In this document: positions 42,156 to 51,312 of the stretch, in pieces
Position numbering within the stretch: position 1 is the first letter of the stretch
Layout: each line of letters begins with the position of its first letter
From: CANLDA01 sp964021645
GTDB lineage: Bacteria > Pseudomonadota > Alphaproteobacteria > Rhodobacterales > Rhodobacteraceae
Direction: 5' to 3'
NCBI GenBank assembly: GCA_964021645.1
Contig: CAXIAD010000004.1
Coordinates: 1-64,000 of the forward strand
DNA length: 64,000 bases
Made by a program: the position numbers and the translations under genes
Notes under the pieces: model-generated
What the model saw: only the letters and a program-made list of their open reading frames with translations
What the model was told of the DNA's origin: nothing
Database searches by the model: none

Positions 42156-42716
42156 ATGGCAGAGCCGAACGAAAACAATTTTTTGGATGATCTCGCTGCC
42201 GCGGAAGCAGAAGAGTACGCGCAGGATATGGATGACATCTCGGATGAAGCGATAGAGCTGGATGAGCTGCGCGCTGAGCGGGATGAGCTAAAGAACCGCT
42301 GGATGCGGGCTTTGGCGGATGCTGAAAACGCACGCAAGCGTGGCGATAAGGCACGTCGCGAAGCCGAGCAGTACGGCGGATCAAAGCTGTCACGAGATAT
42401 GTTGCCAGTTTATGACAATATGAAGCGTGCACTAGAGACGATCACGGATGAGCAAAAAGTCACATCCGGCGCGTTGATCGAAGGTATTCAACTGACCATG
42501 CGCGAGCTTTTGAACGTATTTAAAAAGCACGGTATCGAAGTTGTCTCGCCAGAGGTTGGTGATCGTTTTGATCCCAACATGCACGAAGCAATGTTTGAGG
42601 CACCAGTGCCCGGCACGCGTGCAGGGGATATCATCCAAGTGTCTGCGCAGGGCTTTATGCTGTATGATCGCTTGTTGCGCCCTGCGCAGGTTGGGGTTTC
42701 ATCCACGCCGGGTTGA
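42156..42716 (+). CDS. grpE: Nucleotide exchange factor GrpE
   Basis: A 186-residue co-chaperone that releases ADP from DnaK. The acidic N-terminus (about 1-35) is followed by a long coiled coil (about 38-75, with LRAERDELKNRWMRALADAE). The beta-wing head near 120-175 contains HGIEVVSPEVGDRFDPNMHE and AQGFMLYDRLLRPAQVGVS. It is 9 bases after hrcA, with GAGGTG as ribosome site, and ends in a hairpin terminator shared with mutS. Confidence 0.95.
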   Translation: MAEPNENNFLDDLAAAEAEEYAQDMDDISDEAIELDELRAERDELKNRWMRALADAENARKRGDKARREAEQYGGSKLSRDMLPVYDNMKRALETITDEQKVTSGALIEGIQLTMRELLNVFKKHGIEVVSPEVGDRFDPNMHEAMFEAPVPGTRAGDIIQVSAQGFMLYDRLLRPAQVGVSSTPG

Positions 42717-42736
42717 TCCAAAATACAATTTACGCG

Positions 42737-42767
42737 AAAAAAGCTCCCACTGTGTTGGGGGCTTTTA
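42737..42767. terminator. Bidirectional terminator between grpE and mutS
   Basis: AAAAAAGCTCCCA (about 42737-42749) pairs with TGGGGGCTTTT (42755-42765) with one mismatch, followed by TATTTTGT. The right arm touches the stop codon of leftward mutS. Confidence 0.7.
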
Positions 42768-45413
42768 TTTTGTTTGCAGAGCCTTGAGATCATAGAGCAT
42801 CTGGAGCGCTTCGCGCGGGGTTAGTTCGTCGGGAATGATGTCAGCGAGCCGTTCGTCAACGGCGGAGGACCCGGAAGATTGGGGCGCTGAGGGCGATTGG
42901 GTTGCAGCAAAAAGCGGTAAATCGTCGATCAAGGCCTTTTGCCCGGCTCCTTCGCGTTCGTTTTTCTCGAGCATGGTTAGAACAGCGCGGGCGCGTTCCA
43001 CGACAATTGGCGGCAATCCGGCAAGCTGGGCAACCTGCACACCATAGCTGCGGTCTGCGGCGCCCTGTTTTACCTCATGCAAAAAGATGACCTCGCCTTC
43101 CCATTCTTTTACGGTGACGGTGGCGTTTTCAACTCCGGACAGTTTGCCTGATAGTGCGGTCATTTCGTGGTAATGGGTGGCAAATAGGGCGCGGGATTTG
43201 TTGACGTCGTGGAGGTGTTCGAGCGTGGCCCATGCAATTGAGAGGCCGTCATAGGTGGCTGTGCCACGTCCAATTTCGTCTAGAATGACCAGTGCGCGAT
43301 CATCTGCTTGATTTAGAATTGCCGCTGTTTCCACCATCTCGACCATGAAAGTTGATCGTCCGCGTGCAAGATCGTCAGATGCGCCCACGCGGCTGAACAA
43401 TTGGCTGATCAAACCAATTTTGGCAGATCTGGCTGGTACAAAACTACCCATTTGCGCGAGCAAGGCTATCAGTGCGTTTTGGCGCAGGAACGTCGATTTA
43501 CCCGCCATGTTTGGACCGGTGAGCAACCAGATACTTGCCTGATCTCCGCCGGATAACTCGCAATCGTTTGCGACAAATGGTGCGCCGCCTTGTCTCCGTA
43601 ATGCGGCCTCGACCACGGGATGTCGACCGCCGGAGATGTGGAAATCACGGCTGTTGTTGACCTCGGGCCGGCACCATCTTTCAGCGCTTGCGAGATCGGC
43701 CAATGAGCACTGCAAGTCAAACTCAGCAAGGGCGCGTGCTGCGGCTGAAATCATCGCAGCGGCATCCAATACTGCGCCTCTTAAGCTGGAATAGAGACGT
43801 TTTTCGATTTCTAATGCGATGTTACCAGCATTCAAAATCTTGGTTTCCATTTCGCTGAGTTCAACGGTGGTAAAGCGGACCTGATTTGCGGTTGTCTGGC
43901 GGTGGATGAATGTTTCTGACAGGGGTGGCGACATCATTATTGAGGCGTGCTTGGCAGTGGTTTCGATAAAGTAGCCCAACACATTGTTATGTTTTATTTT
44001 CAATGCCGAGATGCCGGTTTGTTCGGTGTATTGCGCTTGCATCGTTGCGATGACACCGCGCCCCTCATCGCGAAGTTGTCGGCTTTCATCGAGATCGGCG
44101 TGGTAACCTGGCGCGATGAACCCACCGTCACGTGCAAGCATTGGAGGTTCGCTCACGAGGGCTTGATCCAATAAATCCAAAACGACGTCATGTCCGCGTA
44201 ATGAGGAGGCTGCTTCTGACAGAATCTCTGGTAGCTCGACAGTATTACAGACGTCTGCAATATCTGCGGCCTGAGAGAGGCCGTTTCTGATGGCAGCGAG
44301 ATCACGGGGACCACCGCGATCAAGCGAAAGCCGAGACAATGCGCGATCTAGGTCAGGCACCTTGCGCAAAAGATCACGCAACTCGCGGGCGATGGCGGCG
44401 CTATCAACGGTGAATTGCACCGCATCAAGGCGCCGCAACACAGTGTTCAACGAAAGGGAAGGCGAGGACAGGCGACGCTCAAGCAGGCGAGCACCCCCAG
44501 CCGTTACCGTTCTGTCGATAGTTGCAAGAAGTGATCCTGCGCGCCCACCTGATAGGGCATGAGAAAGTTCGAGACTGCGACGGGTCGTGGCGTCAATCTG
44601 CATGGTTCCACCAGTTGCCTCGTGAACCGGGGGACGTAGTAGGGGAAGTTTGCCTTTTTGGGTGATCTCTAGGTAATCAACAATGGCCCCTAAGGAGCCA
44701 ACCTCAGCACGTGAAAAGGTGCCAAACCCTTCGAGGCTGCTGGTTTTGAAGAGTGTTGAGACCCGCTTTTCGGCTGCGGCGCTATCAAATGAACCACGAG
44801 CCACTGAAGTTATTGAAACGCCTGTATCAGAGACTATTTCAGCGAAATCCGCCTCCGACCCGTCAGAAATTAGCAATTCGGATGGGGCGAGACGTGCCAG
44901 TTCCGCGCCAAGCCGGATGCGCGGAATTTGCATGACGTGCAAAGCGCCAGTTGAGATATCGACCCAAGCAAGGGCGGCCTCGTCTCGTACCTGCGCAAAG
45001 GCGGCAAGGAAATTGTGACGTCGGGCATCTAGAAGGGAATCTTCTGTTAAGGTGCCGGGGGTGACGAGGCGCACGACCTCGCGTTTCACAACGGCCTTGT
45101 AGCCGCGTTTTTTCGCCTCAGCCGGGCTTTCCATCTGCTCACAAACTGCGACGCGGAACCCCTTGCGAATAAGGGTGAGAAAATACCCCTCTGCTGCGTG
45201 ATGAGGCACACCGCACATTGGGATTTCGCCACCTTCGTGTTTGCCGCGTTTCGTTAGCGCAATATCCAATGCCTCAGCCGCAGCAATCGCGTCGTCAAAA
45301 AACATCTCGTAGAAATCACCCATCCGGTAGAACAAGATGGCATCCGGGTATGCTTGTTTGATCTCAAGATATTGCGCCATCATTGGCGTGACGGTCGGCT
45401 TTGCGGCGCTCAC
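42765..45413 (-). CDS. mutS: DNA mismatch repair protein MutS
   Basis: The 882-residue mismatch recognition ATPase. The N-terminal mismatch-reading motif is GDFYEMF with Phe34 and Glu36. The Walker A is TGPNMAGKST (near residue 633); Walker B is ALVILDEIGRGTATYDG, and a dimer signature FATHYHEMTAL follows. The C-terminus has the helix-turn-helix and a short tail (DELTPREALQMLYDLKALQ) resembling the tetramerisation end. It is divergent from maeB across 133 bases and convergent with grpE. Confidence 0.97.
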   Translation of the reverse strand: MSAAKPTVTPMMAQYLEIKQAYPDAILFYRMGDFYEMFFDDAIAAAEALDIALTKRGKHEGGEIPMCGVPHHAAEGYFLTLIRKGFRVAVCEQMESPAEAKKRGYKAVVKREVVRLVTPGTLTEDSLLDARRHNFLAAFAQVRDEAALAWVDISTGALHVMQIPRIRLGAELARLAPSELLISDGSEADFAEIVSDTGVSITSVARGSFDSAAAEKRVSTLFKTSSLEGFGTFSRAEVGSLGAIVDYLEITQKGKLPLLRPPVHEATGGTMQIDATTRRSLELSHALSGGRAGSLLATIDRTVTAGGARLLERRLSSPSLSLNTVLRRLDAVQFTVDSAAIARELRDLLRKVPDLDRALSRLSLDRGGPRDLAAIRNGLSQAADIADVCNTVELPEILSEAASSLRGHDVVLDLLDQALVSEPPMLARDGGFIAPGYHADLDESRQLRDEGRGVIATMQAQYTEQTGISALKIKHNNVLGYFIETTAKHASIMMSPPLSETFIHRQTTANQVRFTTVELSEMETKILNAGNIALEIEKRLYSSLRGAVLDAAAMISAAARALAEFDLQCSLADLASAERWCRPEVNNSRDFHISGGRHPVVEAALRRQGGAPFVANDCELSGGDQASIWLLTGPNMAGKSTFLRQNALIALLAQMGSFVPARSAKIGLISQLFSRVGASDDLARGRSTFMVEMVETAAILNQADDRALVILDEIGRGTATYDGLSIAWATLEHLHDVNKSRALFATHYHEMTALSGKLSGVENATVTVKEWEGEVIFLHEVKQGAADRSYGVQVAQLAGLPPIVVERARAVLTMLEKNEREGAGQKALIDDLPLFAATQSPSAPQSSGSSAVDERLADIIPDELTPREALQMLYDLKALQTK

Positions 45414-45546
45414 TGGGGTCTCTCCAACTATTGGTCAAATAGGCTTAGCAAATCCGATGCGGATGGCGAAAGGTGAAAACGCTATTTGGTTGAGGGAAAG
45501 AGCCACCTCGGGTATGACGTCCGTGACACCCAAAAGGACGCATTTG

Positions 45547-47802
45547 ATGACCAAGACCAAAGTTACCGCGGAAGAGGCGCTTGCATTCCATCTTGAACCA
45601 ACTCCGGGAAAGTTTGAGATTAAGGCAACGGTCCCCATGACAACGCAGCGCGATCTGTCGCTTGCGTATTCTCCGGGGGTTGCTGTGCCCTGTGAGGCGA
45701 TCGCCGCAGACCCCGCCGCAGCCTATGATTATACCAACAAAGGTAATCTCGTCGCGGTGATTTCAAATGGTACGGCCGTACTTGGGCTTGGCAATTTGGG
45801 CGCGCTGGCATCCAAGCCGGTGATGGAAGGCAAGGCGGTTTTGTTCAAGCGTTTTGCCGACGTGAATTCGATTGATATCGAGCTGGATACAGAAGACCCG
45901 GATAAATTCTGCGAAGCCGTGCGTTTGATGGGGCCGACCTTTGGCGGTATTAACCTTGAGGATATCAAGGCTCCTGAGTGTTTCATTATCGAGCAACGTC
46001 TTAAAGAAGAAATGGATATCCCGGTTTTTCATGATGATCAGCACGGCACAGCAGTGATCTGTGCGGCGGGTTTGTTGAATGCATTGTATATTTCCGGCAA
46101 GAAAATCGAGGACTGCCGGATTGTCCTAAACGGGGCGGGTGCTGCGGGCATTGCCTGTATTGAGCTGTTGAAATCCATGGGCGCAAGACATGACAATTGC
46201 GTGGTTTGCGACACCAAGGGCGTGATCTATCAGGGGCGTACTGAGGGTATGAACCAATGGAAATCTGCCCATGCGATCAAGACGGACCTTCGCACTCTTG
46301 AAGAGGCGATGACCGGTGCGGACGTGTTCTTGGGGGTTTCTGTTAAAGGGGCAGTTACACCAGATATGGTTGCCAGCATGGCAGATGATCCTGTGATTTT
46401 TGCGATGGCGAATCCAGACCCAGAGATCACCCCAGAAGAGGCCCATGCCGTGCGGGCGGATGCCATTGTTGCGACCGGGCGCAGTGACTATCCAAATCAG
46501 GTGAACAACGTGTTGGGTTTCCCGTATTTGTTCCGGGGTGCGCTAGATATCCATGCCCGTGCCATCAATGACGAGATGAAAATTGCTTGCGCCGAAGCCT
46601 TGGCTGCATTGGCGCGCGAAGATGTGCCTGATGAAGTTGACATCGCCTATGGCCGCAAGTTGTCATTTGGGCGGGATTACATCATTCCGACACCGTTTGA
46701 TCCACGTTTGATTCACCGTATTCCGCCCGCCGTTGCGCGCGCGGGAATGGATACCGGCGTTGCACGTCGCCCGATCATTGACATGGACAGCTATGAGGCG
46801 ACGCTGAAATCGCGCATGGATCCAACGGCGTCAATTTTGCGTGGCTTGAACGCGCGTGCCCGTAATGCACAAGCGCGGATGATCTTTGCAGAGGGGGATG
46901 ACCCGCGCGTGTTGCGTGCAGCTGTCACCTATCAACGGTCTGGTCTGGGTAAGGCGCTGGTTGTTGGGCGTGAAGCCGACATCAAGGAAAAGTTAGAGGC
47001 AGCCGGTCTAGGGGATGCAGTGCGCGAGATTGAGGTGGTGAATGCCGCCAATTCGCGCCATTTCGAGAGCTATAAATCTTTCCTTTACAAACGGTTACAG
47101 CGCAGGGGCTTCGATAGTCACGATGTTCACAGGCTTGCAGCGCGTGATCGGCATGTTTTTGCGGCATTGATGCTGGCGCATGGCCACGGTGATGGTTTGG
47201 TAACTGGTGCCACACGTAAATCATCCCATGTTCTAGACTTGATCAACCATGTATTCGATGCAAATGCCAAGGCCGGTGCTGTAGGCGTAACTGCCATCCT
47301 TCATAACGGACGGATTGTTCTGATTGCCGATACATTGGTGCATGAATGGCCTAATGAAATTGACCTTGCTAACATCGCTGAGCGTTGTGCGGGTGTTGCG
47401 CGCCATATGGGGCTAGAGCCTCGTGTTGCTTTTGTCAGCTTTTCAACATTTGGTTACCCTGTGTCGGAGCGTGCTGAAAAGATGCACCTTGCGCCAGCTG
47501 AGCTTGATAAGCGTGGGGTTGATTTCGAATACGAAGGCGAAATGACGGTTGATGTTGCGTTGAACGCGCGTGTTCAGGAAACCTACCCATTTCAGCGTCT
47601 GACTGGTCCGGCAAATATCCTTGTTGTACCAGCGCGACATTCTGCGTCGATCTCGGTGAAGCTTATGCAGGAGATGGGTGGTGCTACGGTGATTGGTCCG
47701 ATTTTGTCCGGCGTTGATGAATCTATCCAGATTTGCTCAACAGGGGCGACGGCCAACGACATTATGAATATGGCGATCTTGGCGGCCTGTAAGGTAGGCT
47801 AA
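45547..47802 (+). CDS. maeB: NADP-dependent malic enzyme, hybrid with phosphotransacetylase-like domain
   Basis: The 751-residue MaeB-type enzyme converts malate to pyruvate plus CO2 and NADPH. The N-terminal malic enzyme half (about 1-430) carries LAYSPGVAVPCEAIAADPAA, NLVAVISNGTAVLGLGNLG, and the NADP-binding IVLNGAGAAGIACIELL. The C-terminal third (about 440-751) is a phosphate acetyl/butaryl-transferase fold that lacks catalytic activity in studied homologues and regulates by acetyl-CoA (RMIFAEGDDPRVLRAA, GLVTGATRKSSHVLDL). Start 45547 has AAAGGA 8 bases upstream; the frame runs 70 codons further into the mutS promoter, without family similarity. Confidence 0.95.
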   Translation: MTKTKVTAEEALAFHLEPTPGKFEIKATVPMTTQRDLSLAYSPGVAVPCEAIAADPAAAYDYTNKGNLVAVISNGTAVLGLGNLGALASKPVMEGKAVLFKRFADVNSIDIELDTEDPDKFCEAVRLMGPTFGGINLEDIKAPECFIIEQRLKEEMDIPVFHDDQHGTAVICAAGLLNALYISGKKIEDCRIVLNGAGAAGIACIELLKSMGARHDNCVVCDTKGVIYQGRTEGMNQWKSAHAIKTDLRTLEEAMTGADVFLGVSVKGAVTPDMVASMADDPVIFAMANPDPEITPEEAHAVRADAIVATGRSDYPNQVNNVLGFPYLFRGALDIHARAINDEMKIACAEALAALAREDVPDEVDIAYGRKLSFGRDYIIPTPFDPRLIHRIPPAVARAGMDTGVARRPIIDMDSYEATLKSRMDPTASILRGLNARARNAQARMIFAEGDDPRVLRAAVTYQRSGLGKALVVGREADIKEKLEAAGLGDAVREIEVVNAANSRHFESYKSFLYKRLQRRGFDSHDVHRLAARDRHVFAALMLAHGHGDGLVTGATRKSSHVLDLINHVFDANAKAGAVGVTAILHNGRIVLIADTLVHEWPNEIDLANIAERCAGVARHMGLEPRVAFVSFSTFGYPVSERAEKMHLAPAELDKRGVDFEYEGEMTVDVALNARVQETYPFQRLTGPANILVVPARHSASISVKLMQEMGGATVIGPILSGVDESIQICSTGATANDIMNMAILAACKVG

Positions 47803-47829
47803 GATCCTACCACAAGGTGTTTGAACTTT

Positions 47830-47860
47830 GGGCGAGCCGTGCAACACTGCCGGCTCGCCC
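47830..47860. terminator. GC-rich perfect hairpin between maeB and the PfkB kinase gene
   Basis: GGGCGAGCCG (47830-47839) and CGGCTCGCCC (47851-47860) form a perfect 10-bp stem with an 11-base loop. No T run follows, so this may be a weak or Rho-assisted terminator, a 3' stabiliser of maeB mRNA or a leader structure of the next gene, whose start codon is 16 bases downstream. Confidence 0.5.
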
Positions 47861-47876
47861 TAATTATGAGGTCAGT

Positions 47877-48749
47877 ATGACGATCTACAACCTTGGCTCA
47901 ATCAACGCTGATTATTTTTATCATCTGCCACACCTGCCCAAACCCGGTGAAACGCTTGCTGCGACGGATATGTCGCGAGGTCTTGGTGGTAAGGGGGCGA
48001 ATATGTCCGTTGCCGCGGCGCGGGCTGGCGCGCATGTTTGCCATATTGGTTCTGTTGGCCAAGACGGTGGATGGGCGGTTGAGCGGATGATGGAATATGG
48101 CGTTGATACCCGTCATATTGTGACAGCTGATGTTGCGACCGGAAATGCAGTTATCATGGTTGATGATGCGGGAGAGAACGCAATTGTTCTGTTGCCCGGG
48201 GCCAATCATGCAATTGGCAAAAACGTAATTGGTGCAGCTTTGGCAGAGGCAAGCCCTAACGATACATTGCTGATTCAGAACGAAACCAACAACCAAGCCT
48301 ATGCGGCGCGTTTGGGTCGCGATATGGGAATGCGTGTCGCCTATGCAGCCGCCCCATTTGATGCCGCAAAGGTGCAGGAAGTTCTGCCTTACCTGGAGTA
48401 TCTATTTCTGAACGAAGTAGAGGCAGAGCAATTGCATCAGGCGACCGGCCAAAACCCGGCCTCTTTGCCGGTTTCAAAGGTTTTTGTCACCATGGGCGCC
48501 AAGGGGTGCGTGCTGTTTGACAATGATGCAGGGCAGACGTTTGAATATCCCGCCTTGCCCGTAAAGGCCGTTGATACAACTGGGGCAGGGGATACTTTTA
48601 CCGGCTATGTGCTAGCGGCACTTGGACGGGGAATGCCCATGGCGCAGGCAATTGCGCTTGCGACGCGGGCGGGCGCATTGATGGTTATGCGTGAGGGAAC
48701 CGCTGATGCGATTCCCGACCTAAAAGACGTACAAGATGCACGGTTCTGA
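47877..48749 (+). CDS. PfkB family sugar kinase (ribokinase-like)
   Basis: A 290-residue kinase of the ribokinase/PfkB family. The N-terminal glycine motif is RGLGGKGANMSVAAARAGA (about 34-52) and the C-terminal catalytic motif is VDTTGAGDTFTGYVLAAL, with Asp as general base. NLGSINADYFYHLPHLPKPG at the start matches ribokinases, which use D-ribose, but no transporter or sugar operon is nearby and other sugars or nucleosides are possible. ATG 47877 is chosen for the family N-terminus and GAGG 6 bases upstream; the longer frame crosses the hairpin. Confidence 0.85.
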   Translation: MTIYNLGSINADYFYHLPHLPKPGETLAATDMSRGLGGKGANMSVAAARAGAHVCHIGSVGQDGGWAVERMMEYGVDTRHIVTADVATGNAVIMVDDAGENAIVLLPGANHAIGKNVIGAALAEASPNDTLLIQNETNNQAYAARLGRDMGMRVAYAAAPFDAAKVQEVLPYLEYLFLNEVEAEQLHQATGQNPASLPVSKVFVTMGAKGCVLFDNDAGQTFEYPALPVKAVDTTGAGDTFTGYVLAALGRGMPMAQAIALATRAGALMVMREGTADAIPDLKDVQDARF

Positions 48750-48756
48750 TTTGCTG

Positions 48757-49419
48757 TCAGTGGTCGCGTGCAAATGGTGCCGCATCGCCCCATAGCTGTA
48801 GGATGCGTTGATCACGACCACATGCTTTGCGATACCGCTTGTATGCCTCGGATTGGCGTTTGGGGCCAAATCGCGTGAGGACCAACTTGGTGCCCTTATA
48901 GTAATCCTGATGGTATGCTTCTGCGGGCCAGAACCTTTTGGAAGCCAGAATAGGGGTCACGATTTGCTGTCCCAAATCTGATTTTGCAATTGCTTTTTCG
49001 TTTTCTGCAACCGCTCTTTCTTCCTTGTTAGAGACGAATACGGCTGTCTGATAAGGTTCGCCACGATCACAGAATTGGCCGCCCGCGTCGGTTGGATCAA
49101 CCGATCTGAAAAACAAATTTAGCAAATGTGCGCGACTGACTTTGGCGTCGTCAAAGGTAATTTCTACTGCTTCGTAGTGACCAGTGCCGCCGCGGCCAAT
49201 TTGTTTGTAGGTTGGGTTTTTTGTCGTTCCGCCAGTGTAACCTGAAACGGCCTTTTTCACACCAGGCACGCTTTCAAAATCGCTTTCGACACACCAAAAA
49301 CAACCTCCGGCGACGACCAGTTTTTTGGTAGCAGCGTCAGCTTTGGTTGCTTCTAACAGACTGGCGACTCCTATCAGGGTTACCAGTAGGGCGGTTCTGA
49401 GGTTGGGCGAAAGGCGCAT
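48757..49419 (-). CDS. msrA: Exported peptide-methionine (S)-S-oxide reductase MsrA
   Basis: A 220-residue enzyme that repairs methionine-S-sulfoxide. The active-site motif is AGGCFWCVESDFE with catalytic Cys40; GYTGGTTKNPTYKQIG and HYEAVEITFD and a FFRSVDPTDAGGQFCDRG segment are typical. The first 29 residues form a signal peptide (LRTALLVTLIGVASLLEATKA), so the enzyme acts in the periplasm, unlike most stand-alone cytosolic MsrA. GGAGGATC precedes the start. It is convergent with the PfkB kinase gene and monocistronic. Confidence 0.93.
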   Translation of the reverse strand: MRLSPNLRTALLVTLIGVASLLEATKADAATKKLVVAGGCFWCVESDFESVPGVKKAVSGYTGGTTKNPTYKQIGRGGTGHYEAVEITFDDAKVSRAHLLNLFFRSVDPTDAGGQFCDRGEPYQTAVFVSNKEERAVAENEKAIAKSDLGQQIVTPILASKRFWPAEAYHQDYYKGTKLVLTRFGPKRQSEAYKRYRKACGRDQRILQLWGDAAPFARDH

Positions 49420-49570
49420 GGTTGATCCTCCGGGGTTTGGGGTAGTTTGTCGGAGGGGATCGGGTTGCTCAAGACACTGAAGGCAGATGTCACGAATTGG
49501 TGACGAGATTTTACCACTTGGAAAGATTAACCCGCGCGTCTAGCGTCTGGCCAACGACGGGGAGAGACGA

Positions 49571-50491
49571 ATGGACGACCATGTGACGACACATCAGGCC
49601 GAAGATGATGAGCGCAACGACAATATCCTGATCTATGTGAATGGGAGTGTCGTCCCAAAATCGCAGGCGACGGTAAGCGTGTATGATTCCGGGTTCATGC
49701 TTGGCGATGGTATCTGGGAAGGGTTGCGACTGTATAATGGGCGCTGGGCCTTTTTGAATGAGCATATGGATCGCCTGTTTGAAGCTGCAAAAGCGATTGA
49801 TCTTGATATCGGTTTGAGCGTTGAGGAGATGGTGGCAGCATTAGAAGATACACGTGCTGCTAACGGTATGACCACAGATGCACATGCGCGGTTAATGGTT
49901 ACGCGTGGCCCTAAAACGCGCCCGTTTCAGCATCCAAGCCTTAGCCAACAAGGCCCGACAATCGTGATTATAATGGAGCATTCAAGGCCGAAAATTCCGC
50001 GTCCGATAAAGCTTGCGACTGTGCCCCATGTGCGTGGGTTGCCAATGACGCAAGATCCAAAATTGAATAGCCATTCAAAGCTAAATTGCATCCTCGCATG
50101 TATTGCGGCGGAAAAATCTGGTGCCGACGAGGGGCTGATGTTGGACGTGAATGGGTTTGTGAATACCACCAACGCCTGCAATTTTTTCATTGTGCGCAAG
50201 GGGGCTGTTTGGACCAGCACAGGCGATTATTGCATGAATGGGATTACCCGACAAAAGGTGATTGATGTCTGTCGTGAGGCAGGGATTCCGGTGTTTGAGC
50301 GCAACTATTCCTTGGTTGATACCTATGGTGCTGACGAGGCGTTTTTGACCGGCACATTCGGGGCGCAAACCCCGATAAGTGAGATAGATGGCCGACGTAT
50401 TGGAAGTGGCGAAATGGGGCCGATGACCCTGCGAATTCGCGAGCTTTATAAGGGGCTGGTCGCGCGCGATGCCGCCCAAGCGCAAGCGTAG
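49571..50491 (+). CDS. Class IV PLP-dependent aminotransferase (D-amino acid / branched-chain type)
   Basis: A 306-residue fold-type IV PLP enzyme. The family's start region IYVNGSVVPKSQATVSVYDS is followed by GFMLGDGIWEGLRLYNGR. The catalytic lysine is probably Lys170, in NSHSKLNCILACIAA, matching the KSLNLLGN-type site of D-amino acid aminotransferases rather than the KxGGNY of IlvE. DEGLMLDVNGFVNTTNACNF and GITRQKVIDVCREAGIPV hold the PLP-phosphate contacts. It could be a branched-chain, D-alanine or aminodeoxychorismate-lyase-like enzyme; the substrate is not resolved. It is 17 bases upstream of a P-loop sulfotransferase-like gene and likely forms a functional pair with it. Confidence 0.85.
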   Translation: MDDHVTTHQAEDDERNDNILIYVNGSVVPKSQATVSVYDSGFMLGDGIWEGLRLYNGRWAFLNEHMDRLFEAAKAIDLDIGLSVEEMVAALEDTRAANGMTTDAHARLMVTRGPKTRPFQHPSLSQQGPTIVIIMEHSRPKIPRPIKLATVPHVRGLPMTQDPKLNSHSKLNCILACIAAEKSGADEGLMLDVNGFVNTTNACNFFIVRKGAVWTSTGDYCMNGITRQKVIDVCREAGIPVFERNYSLVDTYGADEAFLTGTFGAQTPISEIDGRRIGSGEMGPMTLRIRELYKGLVARDAAQAQA

Positions 50492-50508
50492 TTCATATAG
50501 AGGATTCG

Positions 50509-51225
50509 ATGATGAAAATCGCAATGTGGAGTGGCCCGCGCAATCTTTCTACGGCCATGATGTACAGCTTTGGGAGCCGGGCCGACTGTGCGATTATTGA
50601 TGAGCCTTTCTATGCGACATATTTAGCCAAAACAGGCCTGAAACACCCGATGCGCCAAGAGATTTTGGACAGTCAGTCACAAGATGCAAATGTGGTTTCA
50701 GATGTGTTATGCGGCACTAATCCAGCACAAAAGCCAATATTCTATCAAAAACACATGACGCAGCATATGATCGAAGGTGTGCCGCGCGATTGGATGAAGG
50801 ATTGCGTCAATGTTTTCCTGATCCGTCATCCTGCACGGGTCATCGCCAGCTATGCGGCAAAACGTGAGAATCCAACATTAGACGATATTGGTTTTCGCCA
50901 ACAGGCAGAGCTATTTGATTTGGTCACAAGTTGGGGTCAGATACCCGTGGTGATTGATAGTAATGACATCAGGGCAGATCCATTTGGTATGCTTAACAAG
51001 CTGTGCGATGCGATTGCCTTGCCATTTTCCCCAAACATGCTGAGCTGGCAAAAGGGGGGCCACAAGGATGATGGCGCTTGGGCGGCTCATTGGTATGGGG
51101 CGGTTTGGAATTCGACGGGTTTTGCGGGAATCGAGGGGCCGTTGCCGGAAGTGCCGGAACAGTTGCAGTCAGTTTTAGACGCCGCATTGCCGTTTTATGA
51201 AAAGTTGAAATTGCACAAGGTGTAG
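50509..51225 (+). CDS. P-loop sulfotransferase-like protein paired with the aminotransferase
   Basis: A 238-residue soluble protein. The N-terminal AMWSGPRNLSTAMMYSFGSR (4-23) resembles the 5'-phosphosulfate-binding loop of sulfotransferases, followed by DEPFYATYLAKTG. VFLIRHPARVIASYAA near 104-119 resembles the 3'-phosphate-binding motif. Whether it binds PAPS or another nucleotide is unknown. The gene follows the class IV aminotransferase by 17 bases with GAGG as ribosome site; as I recall, plant branched-chain-aminotransferase-like proteins carry a related domain fused to such an aminotransferase, which would support a joint role. ATG 50512 is an equally possible start. A strong terminator follows. 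Confidence 0.7.
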   Translation: MMKIAMWSGPRNLSTAMMYSFGSRADCAIIDEPFYATYLAKTGLKHPMRQEILDSQSQDANVVSDVLCGTNPAQKPIFYQKHMTQHMIEGVPRDWMKDCVNVFLIRHPARVIASYAAKRENPTLDDIGFRQQAELFDLVTSWGQIPVVIDSNDIRADPFGMLNKLCDAIALPFSPNMLSWQKGGHKDDGAWAAHWYGAVWNSTGFAGIEGPLPEVPEQLQSVLDAALPFYEKLKLHKV

Positions 51226-51252
51226 TGCTGGTCGCCGCGCGCCTCTCAAAAT

Positions 51253-51283
51253 AAAAAACGCCCCGTGAACAGGGGCGTTTTTT
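51253..51283. terminator. Bidirectional terminator between sulfotransferase-like gene and argG
   Basis: AAAAAACGCCCC (51253-51264) and GGGGCGTTTTTT (51272-51283) pair perfectly over 12 bp around a 7-base loop, with A and T tracts for both directions. Confidence 0.92.
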
Positions 51284-51312
51284 CGTAGGCTGAGACAGTT
51301 GCAAGCCACGCG

